NCBI GenBank assembly: GCA_910587895.1
Contig: CAJUOE010000154.1
Span: 1 to 11,651, forward strand
Length of the DNA: 11,651 bases
Reading direction: 5' to 3'
DNA from: an uncultured Lachnospiraceae bacterium
GTDB lineage: Bacteria; Bacillota; Clostridia; Lachnospirales; Lachnospiraceae
Part shown: positions 6,652-11,651 of the stretch, piece after piece
How positions within the stretch are numbered: position 1 is the first letter of the stretch
Layout: the number at the start of each line of letters is the position of its first letter
Notes under the pieces: generated by a model
The model's input: the letters and a program-made list of their open reading frames with translations, nothing else
Told to the model about the DNA's origin: nothing
The model's database searches: none
Program-made: the position numbers and the translations under genes

Positions 6652-7116
6652 CTATCTCTCGTCCACAAGAACAGAAATCATTTCCTTACATATTTTCCGC
6701 TGGCCATCCATTGCCGTCAACGAAAATGTATAAATTCCTCTTCTTGAAAACACTGCCTGATTTGTCTGCTCCTGATAACATTCCATGACACTTGCGCCAT
6801 CCTGATTTATAATATCTGCAACTGTTATATCAATGTTGCCTCCTTCTGTATCTTTTGCCGTAAATACTGCCGGAATAAAAAGTATTTCTCCCACTCCCCA
6901 CAACTTTTTCCCGGCACATTGAATCGTCGGTTCACCCCTCTCACACAACTCCTCCACTACTCGAGTATCCTCCATCTGCGAAAAATCCTCTCCCTGAACG
7001 TCCATGCGTTTTCCTATTTTGCCAAATATGACTCCTCCTGCAAGAATTGCCATCACACCCAAAAACACAATTGCCGGAAGAATCATCTGTAATACTGTCT
7101 CGTTTATCTCTTTCAT
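6652..7116 (-). CDS. Single-pass membrane protein with Ig-like extracellular part
   Basis: A 154-residue protein not assigned to a named family. Residues about 11-31 form one membrane segment (MILPAIVFLGVMAILAGGVIF). After a charged stretch, residues about 63-154 are strand-rich and resemble a degenerate Ig-like/DUF5011-type domain (IQCAGKKLWGVGEILFIPAVFTAKD..., then RRGIYTFSLTAMDGQRKICKEMISVLV). GGGAGG lies five bases upstream of the ATG at 7114-7116. It is followed after 12 bases by the InlB-repeat gene, which has a similar layout, so the pair likely encodes partners in one envelope complex. Pairs of small one-pass proteins occur near pilus or Tad-type secretion loci in this group, but no ATPase, prepilin or peptidase gene is visible here, so that link is only a guess. 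Confidence 0.75.
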   Translation of the reverse strand: MKEINETVLQMILPAIVFLGVMAILAGGVIFGKIGKRMDVQGEDFSQMEDTRVVEELCERGEPTIQCAGKKLWGVGEILFIPAVFTAKDTEGGNIDITVADIINQDGASVMECYQEQTNQAVFSRRGIYTFSLTAMDGQRKICKEMISVLVDER

Positions 7117-7189
7117 TGCATCCTCCCAATCTCCATATCGTTATCTTTTCCCACACACTTTTGCATGGCAAGGTCTTTCTTATAAGACA

Positions 7190-7222
7190 AAAACTGCCCT
7201 CTGCATTTCAGAAGACAGTTTT
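7190..7222 (-). terminator. Rho-independent terminator of the LRR surface protein gene
   Basis: The minus-strand RNA forms a 14-bp stem, AAAACUGUCUUCUG with CAGAGGGCAGUUUU, closed by a five-base loop and containing two G-U pairs, which then runs on as a five-U tract. The two positions that are mismatched on the plus strand become G-U only on the minus strand, which fixes the direction. It lies 63 bases after the stop codon and separates this gene from the membrane protein pair. The remaining gap (7117-7189) has no convincing promoter; TTGCCA with AAAGAT at 17 bases is the best, and weak. Confidence 0.75.
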
Positions 7223-7285
7223 CATCCTTTTTGCCGTTTGGCTGCTGTTTCCCGCCGCCCGGCTTTCTGTTGCTTTATTTTCCTG

Positions 7286-9862
7286 TTACTTTATTTTCCT
7301 GCTCTTTGTTGTGCTGCTCCACGGGCCGTACAGCCTTATTTCCTTTCCTCCGGATTTCACGCTCTTATAGGCGCGCACCCGGACGTAGTACGTCTTTCCT
7401 TTCTTCAGCCCTGCAAGGGTCTTTGCGGAAGTGCCCTTCTTTTTCACCAATGCAGTCCTTTTGCCCTTCTTAAACTTCCGGTCTGTGGAACACCGCACCT
7501 GATAGCCTGTTGCGCGGATATCCTTCTTCCACCTTGCCTTCAGTTTCCTTTTCCCTGTCACTTTAACAATAGCTTTCTGTTTCTTCGGCGTGACGTCCAC
7601 GGTAACTTTCACCGTCTTCTTCCGGTATTTCACCGTCTCCCCGGCTGTCACGGTTATGGCTGCCCTTCCGGTTCCCTTTATGGTTGCCTTGCCGTTCTCC
7701 ACCTTCACTACCTTTGGGTTGGAGCTTGCATAAGTGAGCCTGCCATCCCCCTTCCTGTGCCTTACGTTCAGGGAAAACGGCCTGCTTCCGTATGTCTTTT
7801 TGATGGATTGGCTGCACGCAAGTTCCTGCTCCTGTTTCCCATTTCCTGTCCCGGTCTGGTTTCCAGAACCCTGCGTTTCCCCGTTTCCAGATCCTCCCGG
7901 GTTCCCGCTTCCTGGTTCTTCTCCCGGCTGCCCCACATATATCGTAATGCTCTCCCGGATTTCCTTTCCGTTGTCGTCAAAGATTGCCGTGATGGTCGCC
8001 GTCCCGGGGTTTTTGAATTTCAGGTACAACCTCGTATACTTGTTGTCCTGGCATACATATCCCCCATCGTCGGTCGGGGTTCCTGTCCGATAAGTGGAAT
8101 CTACCTTGCTGACTATCTCCACAACGTCCTGTGCGCTGTTCTCAAACCTGGTCGGCATGTCGCCAGCGTACCCGTCTGCAAACGCCACAGCTGCCATCAT
8201 GCCACCGGGGGCAAAGCTGCCTTCCTTCCTCCCATCCGCCATCTCTGGAAGGACACAGGCAGGATACCTGTCATCCGTCTTGAATGTCCTGCCGTCCCCG
8301 GCATGGTCAAGCATGAACGTCCGCATGGTGCAGGCGTCATAGACAAGCACGTCCACGTCCTGTGCATGGCCGCTCTCGTCCGTGCCGGTGATGGTGCATC
8401 TCCCATACTCCTTCGCTGTGATCTTGCCCTGTATGGGGTCTATCCCAGCGACTGCCGGGTTCCGGCTCTGCCAGGTGACATTCTCCGTAGTATCTTCCGG
8501 GACCATCGTCCAGCAGAGCTGTGCCTGCTCCCCTTTGGAAAGGATGAACGAATTACTGGCAAGCTCAAACCCTTCGGACGCCTTCGTGGCAATCCGGACG
8601 GTGACGTTGTCCCTGCACTGCTCGGAGACTGCCGCCTCCGCTGCCGCTTTCATTGCCTCGTTCTTCACGGTCACGGTCGAGCCTGCCGGGAGGTCGTAGA
8701 ACAGGTCTGCCTTCATGATTCCCGAGGGCGCATCATGCTTGAACACGATGTTGACCGGGGATGCCATTCCATAGAAGGAGCCGTATATTTCAGAAAACAA
8801 ATGCTCCACAGAGGAAGGGACGATGATGTTTTTGATTCCTCCCACATCCTCAAATGCACATTTCCAGATTTCTTCTGTCCCTTCCTGGATATGGAAAATA
8901 TCTGCCTTCTTTGCCTGCGGATAATAATATAAGTTATTTTTTTTGAGTCTCCCTCCATTTTTACCATATAATGCACCATCAACTGTATAAAGGGTATTGG
9001 ACTGGGAATGCACTGCCTCCATGGACAGGCATCCTCTAAATATGTCATCCTCTATTACTTCCATGGTTGCCGGCAGGGATATTTCCTTGAGGGAGGTGCA
9101 TTCCGCAAATGCACATTCCGCTATCCCCCAGAGCTGCCCGGACAGTTTCACTTCCTTTAAGTTCCCGCAATGGTAAAAGGCATTCTTCATGATCCGGAAC
9201 ACGTTGTCCGAGATGTCCACCCTCTCCAGCGTTGGGTTGTAGGCAAACGCATTCTTATTGATTTCCTGCACCGGTTTTGTGCCAATGTAGAGCGGGATTT
9301 CCACTTCCGTCTCAGCCCCGGCATACCCGTCAATCGTGACCCCGTCATACCCTGCAAGGACTGCCTTGTCGCTGTAGATCAGGTGGTCTTCGGTCTCCTC
9401 CTGGTTCTCGGAGAGGATGGCAAAGCAGAAGAATTCCTTCCCGGAATAGTTTCCCATCCCTCGTATGTCAACAATCGGTCCCTCCTCATTTCCATACTCA
9501 TTCAGAAAAGAACCGCAGTATGGCTCTACTGGTGAGGACCGGTCATTATTCCTTGTGTCGTCATAGGACAGCTCATAGTCCTTTCCTTCCACAAGCAGGT
9601 ATTCCCCATCCATGATTGTCAGTTTCGGTTCCACCGCATTCCCGGTGTACCTCTGGCTTGGCAGAATCCGGATGGTTCCCTGCTTGTAGGTATCATAGTA
9701 TGGCACTTTATAGGAACGTTCCCCTAAGGTATCCACATATGTACATTCCGATATATCTTTCTTCTCTTCCTGCACTTCCCTCGCCTGTACATAGAATCCA
9801 GTTACATGAATACTGGAAAATAACACCACTGCCACCAGTGCTGCTCCTGTTATTCTTTTCAT
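7286..9862 (-). CDS. Secreted multidomain surface protein: BspA-type LRR, Ig-like and fibronectin III
   Basis: An 858-residue exported protein. Residues 1-27 are a signal peptide (cleavage likely after YVQA). Residues about 65-150 are a strand-rich module with the GKDYELSY...GMGNYSGK signature common in clostridial surface proteins. Residues about 195-355 are BspA-type leucine-rich repeats (NKNAFAYNPTLERVDI, KNAFYHCGNLKEVKL, ECAFAECTSLKEISL, and LYTVDGALYG). Residues 430-508 are a BIg2-like Ig domain. After a less clear domain comes a Gly/Asn/Ser linker (647-680), a second BIg2-like domain (682-755, SSNPKVVKVENGKATIKGTGRAAITV) and a fibronectin III domain (762-855). It lacks an LPXTG motif and a C-terminal membrane anchor, so it is released or held non-covalently. 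The ATG has AGGGG five bases upstream (AAGGAG eleven bases). Adhesion or matrix binding is inferred from the domains. Confidence 0.85.
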   Translation of the reverse strand: MKRITGAALVAVVLFSSIHVTGFYVQAREVQEEKKDISECTYVDTLGERSYKVPYYDTYKQGTIRILPSQRYTGNAVEPKLTIMDGEYLLVEGKDYELSYDDTRNNDRSSPVEPYCGSFLNEYGNEEGPIVDIRGMGNYSGKEFFCFAILSENQEETEDHLIYSDKAVLAGYDGVTIDGYAGAETEVEIPLYIGTKPVQEINKNAFAYNPTLERVDISDNVFRIMKNAFYHCGNLKEVKLSGQLWGIAECAFAECTSLKEISLPATMEVIEDDIFRGCLSMEAVHSQSNTLYTVDGALYGKNGGRLKKNNLYYYPQAKKADIFHIQEGTEEIWKCAFEDVGGIKNIIVPSSVEHLFSEIYGSFYGMASPVNIVFKHDAPSGIMKADLFYDLPAGSTVTVKNEAMKAAAEAAVSEQCRDNVTVRIATKASEGFELASNSFILSKGEQAQLCWTMVPEDTTENVTWQSRNPAVAGIDPIQGKITAKEYGRCTITGTDESGHAQDVDVLVYDACTMRTFMLDHAGDGRTFKTDDRYPACVLPEMADGRKEGSFAPGGMMAAVAFADGYAGDMPTRFENSAQDVVEIVSKVDSTYRTGTPTDDGGYVCQDNKYTRLYLKFKNPGTATITAIFDDNGKEIRESITIYVGQPGEEPGSGNPGGSGNGETQGSGNQTGTGNGKQEQELACSQSIKKTYGSRPFSLNVRHRKGDGRLTYASSNPKVVKVENGKATIKGTGRAAITVTAGETVKYRKKTVKVTVDVTPKKQKAIVKVTGKRKLKARWKKDIRATGYQVRCSTDRKFKKGKRTALVKKKGTSAKTLAGLKKGKTYYVRVRAYKSVKSGGKEIRLYGPWSSTTKSRKIK

Positions 9863-9902
9863 TTATACCCCTGCTCCTTCCCTCAAAAAAATATCATTCG
9901 TA

Positions 9903-9959
9903 TTACTTATTTACACAGTAACACTGTTTAAAGCAAAAAGCAAGAACTTTTGTTCGCAT
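9903..9959 (-). CDS. Possible 18-codon small ORF or leader peptide
   Basis: ATG at 9957-9959 is preceded by AGGAG with a seven-base spacing and, further up, by a strong promoter (9993-10021). The ORF encodes MRTKVLAFCFKQCYCVNK and stops at 9903-9905, 41 bases before the surface protein ATG. A promoter, ribosome binding site and start in good register are more than chance would usually give in 90 bases. However, its distal half overlaps the -10 region of a second promoter and a dyad, so it may be a leader peptide or a remnant of a longer gene. No family is recognised. Confidence 0.35.
   Translation of the reverse strand: MRTKVLAFCFKQCYCVNK
9910..9932. promoter_or_regulatory. 23-bp operator-like dyad
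   Basis: The plus strand reads TTTA-C-ACAGT-AAC-ACTGT-T-TAAA: ten-base arms with one mismatch around a three-base centre. It covers the spacer and -10 of the proximal promoter for the surface protein gene, the position of a classic repressor operator (TetR-like spacing by eye). As RNA it could also form a hairpin inside the short ORF. Confidence 0.5.
9915..9943 (-). promoter_or_regulatory. Proximal promoter of the LRR surface protein gene
   Basis: On the minus strand TTGCTT (9938-9943), 17 bases, then TACTGT (9915-9920) preceded by TGT, an extended -10. A second register, TTGCTT (9931-9936) with TAAATA (9908-9913), is also possible. The dyad at 9910-9932 overlaps both. Confidence 0.45.
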
Positions 9960-9992
9960 TTTTTATCTCCTGATATTCAATTTTCAAGGTGC

Positions 9993-10021
9993 AATATAAT
10001 ATCATCCTTGCTACTTTTCAA
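9993..10021 (-). promoter_or_regulatory. Strong distal promoter upstream of the short ORF
   Basis: On the minus strand TTGAAA (10016-10021), 17 bases, then TATATT (9993-9998), each matching five of six consensus bases. It lies 25 bases after the stop of the upstream surface protein gene and would drive the short ORF and then the LRR surface protein gene. No terminator hairpin for the upstream gene is visible in this gap. Confidence 0.7.
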
Positions 10022-10045
10022 GAAAAATTTAAGTTCCACTCCTAT

Positions 10046-11651
10046 TTACTGCCTGCAATGTGCAAACTTTGCAAGGAACTGGCGGTTTGCCTCCTGCCCG
10101 ATCTTCCAGTTCCCTTCCCCGTTTTTAGTAATCCACTCCTGAACTGCAAGCACGTCCTCATGGCTGAAGTCCCAGGTCTCCATGGGCGTCCCGTTCCTGA
10201 GAACTGTCTTTAAGTATGCAAGGTTCTCCGGCTCCCGCCAAGTGGAGCCTTCCTCCAGCGTGTCCAGATATTTCTCCGATATGTACCGGACATAGTATTT
10301 CGGCATCTCCGCGATGGACGCGTCCTCGTCCCATACCATCACCTTCACGGTCCTGTAGGTGGTCTTCTTGTAGGCATCCGTCACCTGGTAGGTCACGTCG
10401 AATTCCTTCTTTGGTTCTGTCTGCATCTTAATCGCCTGCGGGTCGAAGTCCTTGAGCGCGAGCTTTGCCGTGACGTCGCCGTCCTCCGCATCCCGCGCCT
10501 TCACGCGCCGGGTGAGCGCCTCCCCCGTGATTTCCCCGCGGTTTGCCTCCTCCTTGAGGTAGTAGAAGGTGTCCTCGCTGTTGATTTCCGGGTAATGGTT
10601 GTACTTCACCTTCACCGGTATTTCCTCCTCGGTGGTGTTCCCCGTGCTGTCGGTGACGGCGAAGGTCACGTACACGTCCACGGATTCGTCCTCCTCCAGT
10701 TTCAGGTAGTAGGTGTCCAGGAGGAAGCCCTCCGGCACGTCCTTTTCATATTTTTTTTCATATGCTGCCTGGCTGTGGTTCTCAGGTTCCGGGTAGGAAA
10801 TTTTCACGATGCGCAGCTTATCATTCATGTCTGGGTAGCTTCTGTTATTGTCCTCATTGTCATGTGACGTCAGGCGCCGGGTGAGGTCCTCCTTCGTGAC
10901 GTCCTCACCCTCATAGAACTCGAGTTTCTCTCCCGGCGTCACCGCGATGGTCGGGAAGGCGTTCCACTTCGCCGCCAGGTTGATGTACTCCTTCGCGTGG
11001 CTTTCCCCCCGTGCTGCTGCCGCCTGCAGGGCATCCTCCCAGCTCCCCTGTGCGCCCTGGGAAGTCTGGTACGTCCCCATCCCATCCAGTCCAGAGAGGA
11101 CGCGGACGGGCTCTGCACCCTGGTAGGTGCTGATGTCTTCCGTCGTGTGGTCTGAGATGGCTCCATAACCGTCTGCCGTATTATAAATTGTGGTCATCTT
11201 CTGTTGCTGTTTCTCAGAATAAGGTCGCCCTCCCTTCATCTCCCATCCCTGGAAACCGTACTTCACCGTGCATTCATACTCTTTTTTGTCTGCCGTATAC
11301 TTCTTCTCCATCTGCTCCTTTGTAAACCCATTGCCCCGGAACTGGTACATGTCCTCCAGCGACACGTCGTATTCCAGCGTGTTCCTTCCTGCGGTCGCGC
11401 CGTTGCCGCTGTACGCCATGTTGACGTCCCTGTAGCGGAAGTACCGCTGCACCGTCCCCGGCTCCCTCACGTCCCTGGCCTCCGTGCATCCGTGGTACTG
11501 GTACAGGCCGTATGCCTCGCCCGTGCCCCACGCGCTGCCCGCGATGCTGCCTCCCAGGGAGACTGCCTTCGGTTCCTGCTCCCCGAGCCTTGCAAGCGTC
11601 CGGAAGCGCCCGTCCTCGTAATATACCATGCGGTCATGGAGAACCCTGCCG
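10046..11651 (-). CDS. Large surface protein with DUF5011-type Ig-like repeats, N-terminus off the window
   Basis: The reading frame is open through the right edge, so this is the C-terminal 534 residues of a longer protein; the first internal ATG (11627-11629) has no ribosome binding site evidence. Numbering from that Met, residues 1-215 are rich in Gly and aromatics and include an InlB-repeat-like YGFQGWEMKGGRPY near 124. Residues about 225-343 and 345-433 are two tandem Ig-like modules of the DUF5011/Cry22 type (PEIN..., LTRRVKARDAEDGD, then FDVTYQVTDAYKKTTYRTVKVMV). The last about 90 residues end in HEDVLAVQEWITKNGEGNWKIGQEANRQFLAKF, with no LPXTG or membrane anchor. G/C-ending codons dominate, unlike pcrA, with AT-rich islands near 10745-10765 and 11165-11220. 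An extracellular adhesive or enzymatic-scaffold role is inferred; any signal peptide or catalytic domain would lie outside the window. Confidence 0.8.
   Translation of the reverse strand, partial: GRVLHDRMVYYEDGRFRTLARLGEQEPKAVSLGGSIAGSAWGTGEAYGLYQYHGCTEARDVREPGTVQRYFRYRDVNMAYSGNGATAGRNTLEYDVSLEDMYQFRGNGFTKEQMEKKYTADKKEYECTVKYGFQGWEMKGGRPYSEKQQQKMTTIYNTADGYGAISDHTTEDISTYQGAEPVRVLSGLDGMGTYQTSQGAQGSWEDALQAAAARGESHAKEYINLAAKWNAFPTIAVTPGEKLEFYEGEDVTKEDLTRRLTSHDNEDNNRSYPDMNDKLRIVKISYPEPENHSQAAYEKKYEKDVPEGFLLDTYYLKLEEDESVDVYVTFAVTDSTGNTTEEEIPVKVKYNHYPEINSEDTFYYLKEEANRGEITGEALTRRVKARDAEDGDVTAKLALKDFDPQAIKMQTEPKKEFDVTYQVTDAYKKTTYRTVKVMVWDEDASIAEMPKYYVRYISEKYLDTLEEGSTWREPENLAYLKTVLRNGTPMETWDFSHEDVLAVQEWITKNGEGNWKIGQEANRQFLAKFAHCRQ

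Noticed and set aside
7171..7189. A second small hairpin (GTCTT...AAGAC) after the terminator
   Set aside because: Only five base pairs, AT-rich and overlapping the terminator tail; too weak to annotate.
7004..8932. A 642-codon open frame on the plus strand antisense to the LRR surface protein gene
   Set aside because: Its product is rich in Cys, Pro, Arg and His without domains, no ribosome binding site precedes it, and it spans a gene boundary, a terminator and the start of another gene. It is an artefact of the GC-rich codon use of the opposite strand.
9972..9993. CACCTTGAAAATTGAATAT, resembling strings found near rRNA operon spacers or mobile element ends
   Set aside because: No rRNA, tRNA, transposase, terminal repeats or target-site duplication accompany it; it is better explained as the start of a transcript from the strong promoter just upstream.

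Overview
The window looks like chromosomal DNA from a low-to-moderate GC Gram-positive anaerobe of the Clostridia, most likely Lachnospiraceae. This rests on strong AGGAG/GGAGG ribosome binding sites, a PcrA helicase with a C-terminal Tudor-like domain, a DUF1836 protein, a YerC/YecD-type TrpR-family repressor, and secreted proteins built from BspA-type leucine-rich repeats, bacterial Ig-like and fibronectin III modules. The assignment is inference from gene families; no rRNA or tRNA is present to confirm it.

Left part (1-4750), housekeeping and regulation. On the minus strand lie a small one-pass membrane protein with an acidic repeat tail (69-323) and pcrA (454-2712), each with its own recognisable promoter. 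Divergent from pcrA is a DUF1836 gene (2900-3547), which meets a minus-strand yerC-like repressor gene (3628-3936) across a shared hairpin terminator. Upstream of yerC is a YcdX-type PHP phosphatase gene (4028-4750) with a complete trinuclear metal site. In Bacillus subtilis yerC also lies near pcrA, so the association is partly conserved.

Middle (4751-6051). A divergent intergenic region with a nested inverted repeat separates the PHP gene from a plus-strand gene for a lipoprotein solute-binding protein of the NMT1/SsuA type (4957-5976). No permease or ATPase gene sits beside it in this window, so it is an orphan here.

Right part (6052-11651), a cell-surface region entirely on the minus strand. 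In transcription order: the 3' part of a large Ig-like/DUF5011-type surface protein gene running off the right edge; a 183-base regulatory gap with a strong promoter, a possible 18-codon ORF and a second promoter overlapped by a 23-bp dyad; an 858-codon secreted LRR/Ig/fn3 protein ending in a clear terminator; and a tight pair of small single-pass membrane proteins, the second ending in an InlB-type B-repeat. The two large surface genes have stretches with much more G/C at third codon positions than the housekeeping genes, interrupted by AT-rich patches, which suggests modular or horizontally shuffled origin. I found no CRISPR array, transposase, tRNA or rRNA. The least explained items are the short-ORF/dyad region at 9903-10021 and the nested inverted repeat at 4840-4900.
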